Part shown: piece after piece, positions 12,801 through 27,800 of the stretch
Numbering within the stretch: the stretch's first letter is position 1
Layout of the letters: each line of letters starts with the position of its first letter
Assembly (NCBI RefSeq): GCF_003597395.2
Contig: NC_133777.1
Span: 15,601,197-15,665,196, forward strand
Direction: 5' to 3'
DNA: 64,000 bases
Source of the DNA: Chelonoidis abingdonii
Lineage: Eukaryota > Chordata > Testudines > Testudinidae
Program-made: the position numbers and the translations under genes
The notes under the pieces: model-generated
Told to the model about the DNA's origin: nothing
The model's database searches: none
Seen by the model: only the letters and a program-made list of their open reading frames with translations

Positions 12801-15800
12801 TGCGAGATGCTAAGTGCCCTCAACTCACTACAGCAGTGCTCAATACCTTCCATGATTGTGTCCTTAGATACTAAACCGACTGATGTTAATCCACACAACC
12901 AGCTAGTTGGCAAGGAATATAGCTGCACTGCTAACGTTCAGCCTAAAATTTTTTGTAGACGACAGCAGTTTGATTAACAGATCCATTACAAATATTTTGG
13001 ACGCTCATAGAAGACATTTTATATGGGAGTCTAGGATTTGACCTGTTATCAAGATGCTTGTCTATATAAGAATGTTAATGAAATATACCAAGACATGTTA
13101 ATGCAATGAGGCATGGTACATTAGCCTGAATGTGTGCCAAGACTGAAAAGTGCATAGGCATTATATTTTAAAAGCTGAAAAAAACCAGTGTTCAGTAAAA
13201 CTGACATTCAACTTACATTTGAAAAATAAAGTCATTTTTAATACTTTAATATATTCAGTTCCAAGCACTTCATTACCAGAAAAATACTGACATTTTAATG
13301 GAAACTCAAATAAGAGCAACAAAAAATAATCAGCAGACTCAAGTGACTGAGTATAAGGGGGGAAGATTGCAAGCACAGCTTAGCTAAGTGATGACTAAGG
13401 AGCAGTGTGACTTTGTGTTCAGGCTCTGCCTTCAAACATGAGATTCTTCCAAAGGGAACAAGAAACCACAAGAGAGAAATTGTATATTCCTATAATGTGG
13501 GGATTTGGGATAGTTTTCTCTGGATAACTGATATATGAGTTAGGTTCAAGTTAGTCTTCTAGTATGACAGCTATGAATTAACATTAGTGGGGCTCACACT
13601 TTGTTGCTTCTTTAAACTGCAGTAATTGCACACACCTGGGGCTCCCCTTGCATCTCACTTCTCCCCTCATGCCCCGCAAGCTTCCTGTGTGCTACCATCG
13701 TGGTCCTCTCTGTTTCCTTCTATTTGGCATAAGGGACCTGCTGCAGCCTCCCCACACCTCTCTCATACCAGAAGCTCTGCATGCCCCCTCCCATTCTCTC
13801 CAAGGTTTCCCCTTCTCCCCCAGTGCCAGAGGCTGACTCTGTGCACCCCCATTCCTTCCTTCCTCCCACACTAGGGTCTTCCATTCTCCCCCCCGCCAGG
13901 GAATCTGTCTGTCCCCCACTCTCCATGCTCCAGCCCCAGGTCAGGGGCTCTGTGTGAAATCCCATTCCACCCATGCCAGGAGCCCTGTGCTCCCCTCCCA
14001 TTCCTGGGGCTCTGTGTGCCCCCTCCATTTCCACTCTTCTTATTTCTCTTATGTCCAGGAGGTAAGTAATTCATCGTCACCATGTTCAACTCTATTGGGA
14101 GGATAAGCAGAGGTGAGCAGGGATATTGTTATGCTAGAAGACATTAACTGGTGCTATCAACCAATTTTGATCTTTACAATTCCAGAGGTGCTTGAAGCTG
14201 GGGCTCTGATGAACAGAGGACAGGGCCTCTCTGCCCCTTCCATTTTCCCCCTTCCAATTTTCCACTTCCCCTAAAAATCAGTAGGGTTCTGCCTATTGGT
14301 TCCTAGAACATTCTCTGAAATGTTGGAACTGATGCATCATTCAAAAGTTATCATGTTACAGGCAAACAGAGAAGTGCCACCAGTTGAGTGTAGGGCCTTG
14401 CAAATTCAGACAGGTACATAGGGTTAGGGTTTTTTAAATGCAGATTGTTTTGTACAAAGCAAACGGTGAGTTTTTATATTTATATGGATTAACCCCAGCA
14501 AAAGCAAAACTGTATGTCTAATATCTTACCCATATAACTCAGTAAATCTGTATTTAATTTCAGTCTTCTGTTCATGGCTGAGCTGTCGGCAGAATCTGAA
14601 TTGGTGAAGGGCTATTGCCATGGCCCGCACAGATATTCCATCGCGTATAATTGCTGGAGGTAAATGGCAGATTAGATTTCCAAGTATGTCCATGTCATAT
14701 TCATCACTGATGGAACCGTTCTGAAACAAAGAGGTCAAAGTTGATGTGTTTACCTCACTGGTAGAGTTAATACTCTATTGTACTGTGCAGCCTGGGAGTT
14801 TCAGTAACTGTTTGCTCACAAAACAATGTAAGATGCGCAGATGGGTTAATCCAGCGACTCTCAACCTTTCCAGACTACTGTATGCCTTTCAGGAGTCTGA
14901 TTTGTCTTGTGTACCCCCAGGTTTCAGCTCACTTAAAAACTACTTGCTTACAAAATCCAACATAAAAACACAGAAGTGTCACAGCACACTATTACTGAAA
15001 ATTTGCTTACTCTCTCATTTTTACAATATAATTATAAAATAAATCAACTGGAATATAAATATTGTACTTACATTTCAGTGTATAGTATATAGAGCAGTAT
15101 AAACAAGTCATTGTCTGTATGAAATTTTAATTTGTACTGACTTTGCTAGTGCTTTTTATGTAGCTTGTTGTAAAAGTAGGCAAATATCTAGACCAGTGGT
15201 CTACAACCTTTTTGCACACAAGATCACTTTTTGAATTTAAGTGCAACCCAGGATCTATCCTGCCCCTTCCCCAAAGCCCTCCCCTACTCACTCCGTCCCC
15301 CCTGTCTCTGTTGCTCGCTCTCCCCCACCCTCACTCACTTTCACCAGGCTGGGGCAGGGGGTTGGGGTGAGGGGGCTCTGGGCTGAGGCTGTGAGCTGGG
15401 GTGCAGGAAGGGGTATGGGGTGCAATCTCTGTCCAGTAAATACTGAACAAAGCAAAACAACAAGCATAGATCTCAATTAGAGCAAAATTCTGCCCCCTCC
15501 TCCATATCCACTGAACAACCATGATGCAACAAAACTGGTGCAGCTCTGCCATGTGGAGACCAAGGAGAAAGGTTTCCTGGAGTCTGTGTTGGAATGGGTG
15601 GGCACAAACCCTGAGTGCCACAGAGCCTTCCTCTGCAGGTCTCTCCCTGCATGCCATTGCATTGAGGTTTATTGTGCAGAACACAGGATGTGTGTGACGG
15701 GATGAGCATCTGCTGCTACATGGATCAACCAGCTGATTTCCCCTTATACAGCAAGGATGCAATAGCAGGAGGACTGTTACAGCCTCAAGGTTTACAGCAG

Positions 15801-18800
15801 CAGTCACAGACTAGTGCTGATGCAGTTTTGCAGCGTGGCAGAAAAGGCCATCCATTTCCCTCTCCTGGGGAATACCCTGTGCCTGGTACAGCTGCTCAAG
15901 ATCAGCAAAGGTTGGAGAAACAGGATATGTTTCTTAGTGTAAAAACTTTCCAAGTTTGTGCTGTCCTCACCAACTTAATCCATGCAGCAATGGCTTCTCA
16001 TGTGAACACTTTGACCACACAGGGGATTGAATATAGCTTTTAAGAAATGTTTATATCTTGGACAGAGAACAATAAAAATCATTGGGAAGAAGAGAACATA
16101 AATATTTGTACAGTTTAGAAGAGAATGCAGCTGGATAGATATTGATATGCTTATAAGAAATATAGTACTAGCTAAAACAGAGAGGAACAAGCAGGAAATA
16201 TAGGCTCTCTTTTGCTTTAAATCAGAGTGAAGGAATTTTATTTGTTGAGCTAAACAGCTTTAGCCCATAGAGAAGCATTAGCAATAATCCCCCTGAGCTG
16301 TACCGAAAACAACTCTGCAAAACCAGGGAGTTGCATGAATTTTTGGCCCTTCGCAGCCATCTGACCTTTGTTCTGAACAAACAGGCAGGCTGCTAAGCCA
16401 GTATCTACAATCTGCTATGGGGCTTGCATGGTCCAGAACATCACACATATTTTGCACTAGCTTGGTCCTAAGACTAGAGTGGACTAATGCTTGGCTCCAC
16501 GGGAATTTCTACAAGGCAATTTCACTTACTCCTTAAATATAAATGCCTCTTTTTTTCAGCACATGTAGACATGGACCCAATTCTGCAGTCCTTATTCATG
16601 TGTGAGTCAGAAAGATCCCAACTACACTACAAAGCTAAGCATGTGTAAACGTGGTTAGGGAACAGTCAAGGCCTAGCATTGTTATAACATATATACTGTC
16701 CATGGATTATAAGGTCAAGCACAATATGAAATTGCAAGTACTGTGTTACACTGAAAACACAAATCTGACAAAGCCACAATGCAGAACTTCCCACGCAATG
16801 TTAAAGTAGCACTTATTGTGAGGCAGAAACCATCCCAATTTAGGGTAATTGCAAAAATGGCTTTTGGTTTGTTGCACTCTTTTTCCCCACCCAAAAGAAA
16901 AGTATCATGCTCACCAGACACTCCTCTACCTTCTGTAAGACTGTATTCTTTTTGTGCGAGTTTACAGTCATAAGATCCAGTTCAGTCTTCCCCAGACTTA
17001 TCAGGAAAGGGACACACGAAGTGCCTGAAATGGATTCCAGATACTGAGCACTGGAGAAGGAGATAAAAAAATAACCACCACTTCTTAGTTTGTAAAGCTG
17101 GACTTCAGCTATACCTAGTACTGCATGTGAAGACTACAGTGACAGGGCCACATTCAGAGATGAGTAAGTTGGCATAACTTACATACTGAGAAGCTAGGAA
17201 GAGGTGTAAGTTAAAGTAGTCTCCACTTACAGACAGGGATGCTGGAACAATTTTTATAGTGGGGGTGCTCAGAGCCATTGAACCAAAGTGTAAACCCTGT
17301 ATATAATGGAAACCACTTCAAGCCAGAGGGTGCGGCAGCAACCCCAGCACCCCTAGTTCCAGTACCTATGTTTATAACTTCTTCCAGCCCTTCAGCATGT
17401 ACGTCAACTTATCTTCCCTTAGACAACGCCAGAGTGGGCGTAAGCAGCTCTAAGGCAGTCTCAGCTTAAGGGAGTCTAAGTCAGGGGTTCCCAACCCTTT
17501 TTTTCCTGAGGCATCCCCCCAACATGGTATAAAGACTATGTGCCACAACTGTTTTTCTGCATATAAAAGCTAGGACTTGCGTTAAAGGGTAGTAAGCAGG
17601 GCAATTTGCCTGGGACCTCATGCCATAGGGGGCCCCTGTTAAGCTCAGGCTTCAGCTTCAGCCCCAGGTGGCTGGGCTTCAGCCCTGCATGGCGGGGGCT
17701 TTCGCTTTCAGCCCTGGGCACCAGCAAGTCTAATGCCAGCCCTGCTTTGCAGACCCCCTAAAACCTGCTTGCCCAGGGGCCCCCGAGCACTGGTCTAACT
17801 TACATGTGGCTTCTGAATTTGGCCCACAATTATAAATGTATTACCTCATTCAAGCATCACTGTTCATGCCCTTCTCTGTAAAGGTTCTATGAAGTGGTGT
17901 TGTAGGTTCTTTGAGCTATTTTCATTATACCTAGAGAGGAGTTTGAACTAGAACCCTGGATAGAAGCTCTCCAGAATATTGGGGAAGTTCAGACCTCATC
18001 TGTACTTGGTGGTTGGTTCAGTTCTCTAGAATGGGTCAAACCAAACTACTGGATTTGAGCACCTTTGAACTCTGGGGAAATTTGGATCCCAATTTGAACA
18101 CTATAGCTTGGACCACTCTCTCATTATAACACTTACAGTTGAGGGGTTACATCAGTAACACAGGGAAGATCACAACCGAAGAATAAGTGTGTGCATGTTC
18201 CTATATGCCAGTATCTTATCCTGAGCTGAACTTTCGCAGGTCATTATTCCATAATGGTAAATTAATCCCTGTAGGTATTTTGGAAGCCTCTCCACAAAGC
18301 AGTTACTGGCTGTGAACATTAACTTTCTTTAACAAAAATCCCTCCCCAGAACTAAAATCTGCCTTCTTACCTACAAGAAATGAAGGGGGAGGGGGAGAGG
18401 GAATAATATACTGTTAACTTTCAAAGGAACAGTCAAAGTGCACATCAGTGTCACCCTGTGAGCTTTTCTTGGTCACCCTTGTCCTTCTCCCTCCCTCTCT
18501 TTTTATTGGGTCTGCTTGACCCTCCCTAGTTGTCATGTCAAATCTAGATTGTGTGCTTTCTGGGAGAGGGACTATGTCTCTGCTGGTTCTCTGAGGTGCC
18601 AAAAATAGCAAGTGATATTAGAATATTTCATACAGGTTTTTCACTAGGCTTCATTTAGAATAGATATGTCCTGATGGTATTATTGGGTCTAAAAATGTAT
18701 CCCAATTGTGAGTGCAAATGGAAAAAGTAGGTGGGAGTTCATAAGATGTCACAATAGCCTATAACTTTTTGCCTGCTTGGAAAATAACCGTGGAAAATAG

Positions 18801-21800
18801 GTCAAATTGTTTTCAGTAGTGAATGTTAAGAACAAGAAAACCAGACAGAGAAACTGGAATAGGCCAAACAAATAGGGCTTATTGATATGGTTCAAGGACT
18901 ATTGAAATCATGCTTAGTAAGAAGATATGGTGCCGGAAATTAATGAACCAAAATTGGTAAGGTGGATATTAGGCCTAAGTGGTGGGCAAAATAATGAGGA
19001 GACTCCTTGCTTTGGGGGGGTTAATAAAAAGAGATTTTTGGAAAAAAACAACTCATCTCCCAACTCATCTCTCCCAAACACATTCCCGACACTCTCATCT
19101 CTACCCATCTCATTACTTTTTTAATGAAAGGAAGGCCAGCAGGCCTTGTTCATGTTTTAGGAACTTTGTTTTTCATCTGAGATTCCTGAACCCAGTCCTG
19201 AGCCCATCAGTGGGGTTACCGAATTACCTGCATTGCAGTGGTGCATAAAATATCCTGTTCCATTTCCCTTACCTTTGCGTTATTTTCTGCACCCTTATTT
19301 TCTCCTATTATCTCTCTCACTCTCTTGGCTTTTCATTAGCTCCTGAAATCAACTGCATCGTATCGGCACAGTGAGATGAAATTACCACAACCCTGCCCTG
19401 TCTAAGGAGAAAAGGCCAAACCAGATGACATCTCTGACTGGAGTGTGAGCCAGGATCCAAGCTCCAGGCATGGTTGACTTGCCAGCCAAAGCATCCATAT
19501 GTAACCCTGGTGTAGATGTGCGGGCTCAGGTTGGAACACAAGCTTTAGAACCCTGCGAGCTGGGAGAGTCCCAGAACTTAGGTTGCAACCTGAGCCCTGG
19601 AACGTTTACACTGCAATGAAACTCCTTCAAGGCCAGAGCCCTACAAGCCTGAGTCAGTTGTCATGGGCCAGCTGCAGGTGTTGTAGTGTAGACATCTTGT
19701 ATCCTAAGGGGAATGAGAGATCCTATAGTTAAAGGACTTGTCTACCCATTTTTATTTTATTTAGAAATGGGTAAGACAAATGCATGAACATAAAGGTTAC
19801 AGAAGGTTTCTGCACTGGCAGCTCTCTTTATTGGTTATTCTTTATATAGTGTAAAAGAATGAGTGCAGGCTCTGAAAAGACTCCTGGGTTGGCCAGAGGG
19901 ATTGCCAGAGAGCAATGCAAGCCTACCACTGTCAGGGGCGGCTCTAGCTTTTTTTGCCGCCCCAAGCACGGCAGTCAGACAGCCTTGGGCAGCTTGCCTG
20001 CGGGAGGTCCGCCAGTCCCACGGTTTCGGTGCACCTGCCACCGAATTGCCGCCGAATCTGCAGGACCAGCAGACCTCCCGCAGGCAAGCCGCCGAAAGCT
20101 GCCTGACTGCCCCCCTTGCAGGGACCGGAGCGCTGGTGCATGGAGCCGCCACTGACCACTATCACCCTGTCACGAATAGTGCATGACACCTCTAGAGACT
20201 CAAATTGCTGACTACTGACAGGCCAGAGAGAGATGTTTGAGAACCACTAGTCTGGAGTGCTCCCAGTGTCTTCCTATGCTGGAGCAAAGGACCAAACAAC
20301 ATCCAATTTTGAGTTCCCATATGGCAATGTGCTGTGCTATCTCTAGACAACTGGGCTGACTAAGAAGCTTTACTACATAATGACCACTGTGATAAAGTCA
20401 GAATACATTCCAAAGTCACCCTTTGCAAGTGAACTCCTCAAAAGGTAGTTTTTAATTTATTTTATAAAATAAAATGCAAGTATGTAGCAGAGCTTGACAG
20501 CACTACCAGTGCAGGCATGGCCAACACAGCTAAGCTGAACAGAATATTTTATAGGGGGAAAAGCACTCTTGTAAACAGTTAACACAAAACCAATAAATCC
20601 TCCAGTTGGCACCTTTTAGAGGACTCTAAAGTAAATATAGCTGCAAAAACCTACAATGGAGGCGAGCATTTCTCATCTCTCTAATGAGTCAAGATGCAGT
20701 GGGTGGATTACTGATAAGAATATTTGGAACATGTCACTCTAAGAAGGGCTGCCAAATGAAACCAAAGTTATATGGTTTTCCATCTGTGTGGCAGACAGCC
20801 TTTTAGAATTGAATCAAATCCCAAAGCTATGCCAGCCAGGCTCTCCAAATGTTTCTGTGCTTTCAATGAGCAGTCCTGTGAAGTCAAGAGTATCAGAGTA
20901 TTCCAGCTGTTTCTGATGGAATAGAAGATGATGCAACATAAGGGAGTCTCTGTCAGACATGCCTGGTACCAGAGTTTATCCAAATATTTCCAACAAAAGT
21001 TTTTTTCCCTGATAGAAAGCCCTCAGTCAACCAAAAGGAATTATTTACATTTAAGTCAGAAATTTTAGTTGTTCATTACAAATTTCATGAGCAGGGGGAA
21101 GGAATGGAGAAATGAACCACTGACTTTTTCACCTTGCTCTTCCCCGCCCATCCCCCAAAGAGAGAGAATGTTCCCAGCAGAACAAACAGAAATGTTTTGA
21201 AAAATTAAAAAAATATTTTTTTAAATTTGTTACAAAACCCCATTTCACTGAAAATTTCAAATGAAATTTAAAAGATTCATTTTTCAAATTTTTCCATGAG
21301 GTATACTAAACTCCCCCACCCCCAACAGCTCTACTTGGTAAGGCAGGCATCACAAAATGTCTGTATCATTAAACAAAAAATAAACAAACAAATGTAAGTG
21401 AATTTAGCAATTATGAAAGGTGATGAATGGAAAGGCCCAGAGAATTAAGTCCTCTGTTCATTCATAGAGCAGGTATAGCGCAAGCTTTCCACACAATACC
21501 CTGTCAGTGTGCCTCAATCCTGCCTGGAGAGAGACCACTTCAAAAGGGCAAGAAGGCAATTCACTCTCTTTATAACAGTTCTACATGCATCAATAAATTC
21601 CAAGTGTGATGGTTCTCGTGAAGTGACTGGAACCAGGGATTAAAACTGACATGCTTCACACAAATCACTGAACATACATCAGATGGTAACAACTTTTGGT
21701 TCATACTGATTTGGCTGGAAACAGTGACTTACATATAAAACTATCATTTGCTTGAGTCATCCACTTCTCTGGCACTAAAATAGTTAAGTAAAAAAGGCTG

Positions 21801-24800
21801 TTGAGGATTAATGGAACATATTGCCATGCATGCTACAGGAAGAACTTACGGAAGCACTGATAAGAGAAAGGGAGGGATAGATGTGTTGGAGGTTTTCCAA
21901 AATTTCCAAGCCAAACAGTTAATCTGAAAATAAAATATTTAGAATCTTAAGCACTTATGAATTCTGAGGAAGAATGCAGATATGATGTTTATTACATTTT
22001 AAAAATTAGCATATGTAGAATTATGCTTATCTTCAGAGAGTTTTTTCATGCATGCAATTTCTATAAAGTTGTTTGTAGCTTCCTCTTCCTGTGTGCCAGA
22101 GATGAGTGCCATGTTTGGGTGCATATCAGGGTTTGTATGAGTTTTAAATAGATTATTCATGAGTTAGCTACAAATCAAGAATAAACTGCAGGAATTATTC
22201 TGCAATTAATTCTTGAACTACAAATGAAATAGTGAAAATTGAATCTGTTAATGGACAGTTCACACAGAAGATCTGAAATTCATTAAAAAAAAAAAATGAT
22301 GAATTCACCCTGCTCTAATCCACCTACAGTTTGTGTATTAGATTATGTATCTAGACAAATATACACACACTATTATGATTCCAATTTTACCTGATATGGA
22401 GAAAGCAACTGGAGATTCTTTTCAAAGAATCTGAAATTATTTAGAAAAGAGTCAGTGCTCATACGTTCAATCTGCTGGCATGTTACTCCTTTCACCAACT
22501 GCCCTATACTGATAGAGAGAACAACACATGATTTCATGAATTTGTTAGCATGATCCAGGGCAGAAGATCGTTATCTTTTTCATTCTACAGACCAAATCCC
22601 AAGAAAGAACCCTTTCTGGACACCTCTTCATTCCTCCCCACCCTTGTGCCCTCCTCTTCATTTCACTTCCACTCCCCGCCCCCTGCCTCTTTGTGGCCTT
22701 CTCTGATAATGAATCATTAAAGTCATCGGAAAGCGGAGCTGAGCCTAAACTGAAAAATGTAGATCAAGATCTTTGGGGGTCTTTTCATATATCTTTTGAG
22801 CTTAAGGGTTCCTCTTTATGAGAAAGATGAATGGGCTTGGGGTCCCATGAGATGAAAGGTGCTATATAAATGTAAAATATTTTGAGAGTTATAGAAGACT
22901 GTTTGTTTCATTGCCACTCTGATAACAAAATGAGGCTTCCAACGCATTTCACCTGGGTGTAAAACAGTGAGAGTAGTATCCATACCTTAAGAGGTCAGCG
23001 GGAGCTGTTGTTTTCTTAGACAATAATTCATAGAGAAACAAGGCCTGAAATTAAAAATACATGACAGTGCATCCAGGGTAATTTGTATGATAGCTCAAAG
23101 AAATACTGTAGAATCTTTCGTATGAATTTTAAAAGCATTAAACATGATTGTGAGGCCTGAGTCCTGCAACCCCTTTTCACAGGAATAGTTATTATCACTG
23201 ACTTAAGTGATGGCATGTAGGTTAGACAATGATCATGATACCTCTATGTATAGACTACAGGATTGGTTTCAAATGCAAGTGGCAATTACACAAAATGCAG
23301 GAAGAAGAAATATGTGGCAGAATCTTGACAAGCTTTGTGCCTAGTTCATATTAAAGAACAGTTTATTCTTATATAAAATTCCTTATAATGCTGACCAGGT
23401 CAGTGAGACCTTTGATTTGGGTGTCATCAAGGCATATTTGGATTGATTCCTTCCTTCTACCTATATTCTCCAATCTCATTCTGAATTTATGCGTCTCTAT
23501 CTCTACTCTTCCCATTGTCCAGTAAGCAACAGAATACACCTCTGAAAATGGAGTAAGAAAGGAAAACAATAGTAATTATGACTTTTTTTCTATTGGAGAA
23601 ATGTGGCCTGGGATCCTAATCAAGAGAGAAACCCTTTAAAAATTAAAAAAATTGTCTTGAAGTGTTTTTCTGTGCTTTAGAGGAAATCTATTTTTTGTAT
23701 TTATAAAGGCATCAGTCACAGCAGAAATGGAAATACTATAATTACTCATTACCTGGCTCTTTCGTAATTCTTTTTCTTTTACTATTGAAGAGTTAAAACC
23801 AGTTTCCTTCCATAAATCAGAAAGACATACTTCTTTAAAAAAAGTTCCTTGTATATCTGTGACTCCTGAGGAAAGATCTCTAGATGCAAGCATCTAATAA
23901 AGAGGAAAAAAGACAGTACATGGGACATAGAGTTTATTTCCAGATTCATAGGATTTGACTAAATTCTTTCAATTCAATGTAATATTCCTTAAGAGACTGC
24001 AGGTAAAGAGTTACTTCATTACTCAGAATTAACACGTTACTGAATGACAGAGGGTAAAATACATAACTTTTTAAGTGTATTTGGCGTTTGAGAGGAAAAC
24101 AGAATACAAATAGGAAGTAATTATTTCGGTGAACAACTCAGCCAAAATCCACATGTAATTTTAAACAGTGTGTTAAAAAAATCATGTTCTGCATATAAGG
24201 TCATTGTGCTTTGGTGCAGATGGAGAGGGGGATTAAGAATTTACTATTACCTTAGTGAGGATACCTTGTTGTTGTGCAGGTGATAAATGAGAGGCATACT
24301 GGGATAAGGTGCCTCTAATAACTTGAGAGAGCTCCTTTGGGTTCATGTTGTAGAATGATTGAGTACTAATTCCAGTCACCAAAGCACCCATTTGACTAAT
24401 GTTATAAAATGATAAAACCTATACAGAGATCAGGGAAACAAAAGGGGAAGTTTTCAAATCTACGTTTAGCAGAAATCTTTAAAGTAAAACTTCAGAACCA
24501 TTAATACTAGATGTGTAATATGTTTCTTGTCTAAAATTCACCTTTGGAATGTAGAACCTTCAGTAACAATTTTAACATTTCTTAAAGTTCAGCTAGTTGT
24601 GGCAGCAACTCAGAACTGAAAGAAAAATTGAGTACTAAAAATGCACATTCTTCCTATGTCAAGTTATATCTTAGGCGCTATACTTTCCTATTTTGTGTTA
24701 AAACACTGTTTAAACAGAATTTTCTGACCAGCTCTGTCAATGACAGCATAACAGAAATCTTGTACTGAGAATACATTATAGAGTAACTCTGGATATTCCA

Positions 24801-27800
24801 AACTTTTCAAAATCAACAGTTGCAGTTGAAAAAAAAAGGTTCCTGTACTTCGTTTTTATTAAATGTGATAAAGTTATATCAGAAAAATCCCAAATGTACC
24901 TTTTCGTAAGTGAGGTATTTGCTGGATAAAACCATAATTTGGCTTTTTGCCCATCCAGGGACTTGGTTTAATGTTGAAATAGCATTATGCACAGCTTCAG
25001 GTGACAAAGAGTCCAGCTGACTTGAAGTCAATCCAACCACCGCATCTGACAGAGACCCAAGGGTATCATTCAAGGTCTGGTTTTGCATTGCAATGTCTAG
25101 GAGTTGAGCTTTGAGCTACATCAAGAAAAGGCAGATGCAGAGCATGAAGTTGTATTTAAGAGCAGGGAGGTTTGCCAACATCTAATTTCCATTGTTACCC
25201 AAACATTATCAAGGGTTTTCTGACTAACCATCAGCACCAGAAGCAAGCATTTGGCAAGAACCAGCATTGACCTGCTAAAAACCAGGGTTGTGAGTTCAAT
25301 CCTTGAGGGGGCCATTTAGGACTCTGGGGCAAAAATCTGTCTGGGGATTGGTCCTGCTTTGAGCAGAGGGTTTGACTAGATGACCTCCTGAAGTCCCTTC
25401 CAACCCTGATAGTCTATGAACCTACTTCACAGAAATCCTGAAGTAGACCCACTGATGGCAAATAGATATGAAGCGTGAGGAAACAGGCTGAGAGGACTAA
25501 ATGCTGTTAAAAGCATCAATGGGCTTTTATCTTTTGCATTACTTATTTGAGTACTTTTTTATGTATTTCTTGCAGGTCAGTAATTTGTCACTCCTTTCTT
25601 GTTGGATTCTAAAGAAGAAATTTATCCTAGAAAGGGGGAGGGTGAGAAACAGATTAGCTAGGAGAGTTCACACAAGAGTGAACAAATACACACCTTATAA
25701 ACATCAGCCTGGAAGCCTCTCAGTTGATTGCATTTCATCATTTGATGAAGTAAAACCCGTGCCACAGTGGCATCCATTTGTTCCATATTATCATAAAAAC
25801 AAACCAACAAGCCTAACCTGTATGAGACCAGAAACGAGTTAGCTAATTGCAGATACATGAATGCAGCTCCTGTACTCATAGTCTTTAACTAACTTTCTGA
25901 TCACTTCTAGTTGTCACCAACACCTTGAATTACAATCTTTATAGCCCTGAATGGTCTGAGACCTACACTCTCTTGTATTCTGTGAAAATCAGTTGGGAAA
26001 CACTTGCTGTCAGAACTTAGGTTAATGATTCAATATGTTGTGGAAAGATTCTCTCAGTTGAAGGAGCCCATTTTTGGAACTTGCTCCCTTTGGAAGGATT
26101 TTGGGTATAATCCCCACTTTAAAAAGGTTGAAGGGGTGGACAGGATGCTCTCTAGGTGTCTGACAGGCTGAGTTCCGATTGGAATTATTATTTTAATATT
26201 GCTGGGATTTCACTATATTGTATAATTAATTAATGTGCTGGGCATCTAGAGTCTTGGATAGGTTTTATTTTATCATTTTAAATCTAAATAAATAAAAATC
26301 TACCATGTTTCACATCTAGCATAGCTCCCTATCCACCACACAGGCAGAGTTATGTGGCTGCTCCACTGGATGTAGATTTGTTCAACAGCAGTTGTAAGAA
26401 AATCCAATTGATACCCAACAGAATGACTGTAGCCATTTGCAATGCTCTGTTGTACTGTTTACCCTCACAACACAACCATTTTCAGAGGCAGGGGGAGGCA
26501 GAGGTGATGTTTGATTAGGGGGCTGGAGCACATGACTTATGAGGAGAGACTGAGGGAACTGGGATTGATTAGTCTGCAGAAGAGAAGAATGAGGGGGCAT
26601 TTGATGGCTGCTTTCAACTATCTGACAAGGGAAGTTCCAAAGAGGATGGTCTAGACTGCGTTCTCAGTGTACCAGATGACAGAACCAAGGAAGTAATGGT
26701 CTCAAGTTGCATATTAGGAAAAACTTTTTCACTAGGAGGGTGGTGAAGCACTGGAATGGATTACCTAGGGAGGTGGTGGAATCTCCTTCCTTAGAGGTTT
26801 TTAAGGTCAGGCTTGACAAAGCCCTGGCTGGGATGATTTAGTTGGGGATTGGTCCTGCTTGGGCAAGGGGTTGGACTAGATAAGTGATTCCTAAACTGGG
26901 GTCCATGAAACTTTACAGGGGGTTCTCGGGAAAAAATTCCCTAATGGTAGACAGAGCTGTCCCTAGGGATTCCAGAAAAATTCATTTTTAAGAGAGGGTT
27001 CACAAGACTTGACGTGCTAGTGAAAGGGGTTCACAGCCTGTTAAAGTTGGGGACCACTGGACTAGATGACCTCCTGAGGTCCCTTCCAACCCTGATATTC
27101 TATGTTATTATATGAAACATGATTTTGTTTCCTAGCATGGGCAGGGCATACAACTGTGTGTACAGCTGAGAATTACATGCCTAATACCCTTCTGGCTGAG
27201 TTGAACCAGTAACTAAAACTATATTAAGAACACAATAAAGTTCAAACTGCAAGCTTGTAAAACTTAACTGTTCTACAAAGCTCCGCTACACACTGTTTCA
27301 CTCAGCACCCTCCTGGTTAAGTATATAGCAGAGTTTCATAACATAGAAAGAAAAAAATCTGTCCACGCTGGTTAGGAAAAACACGCTGTGAACAGCCATT
27401 TCCAGAGGCATTTGTTGAATGCATGATTTCAGCTGTCAGGTTGACAGGACCTTTGTGCATCAGCCACATGGACACATTTGACCTGATGGTCATATCATAG
27501 TTATGGTAAAATATCAGCGCTCTCTGATGAGCATTTTCTACTTCTACTGCACTTACAGTCAATGATTAGTCATCAAATGAGCAAAAAAGGCTACAATATT
27601 GGCCGTGCCCCTATAGTTAATCATCCAACTGGTTAGTAACCCCATTTACATAAGACTGGAACAACAGGAAAGTGCAGCTATAGCTTGACATTTATGCTAC
27701 AGCCCTGCTCACAGACAGGATCAATATGCAGAACATGGGCCCACCAGGACTGGTGTCTGAACTATGTGGTTTATGGACATGAACTGAACCAGGTGCTAGC

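Noticed and set aside
14418..14432. 'gggttagggtt' telomere-like sequence
   Set aside because: Under two repeat units; not an interstitial telomeric array.
19835..20189. Four overlapping ORFs of 80-107 residues on both strands
   Set aside because: All fall in the palindromic GC-rich MITE 19933-20154; mirror-image frames of one repeat.
20768..20983. 71-residue minus-strand ORF between OTOA exons 16 and 17
   Set aside because: Checked as a possible OTOA exon. It does not match the expected protein, and exon 16 joins exon 17 in phase without it.
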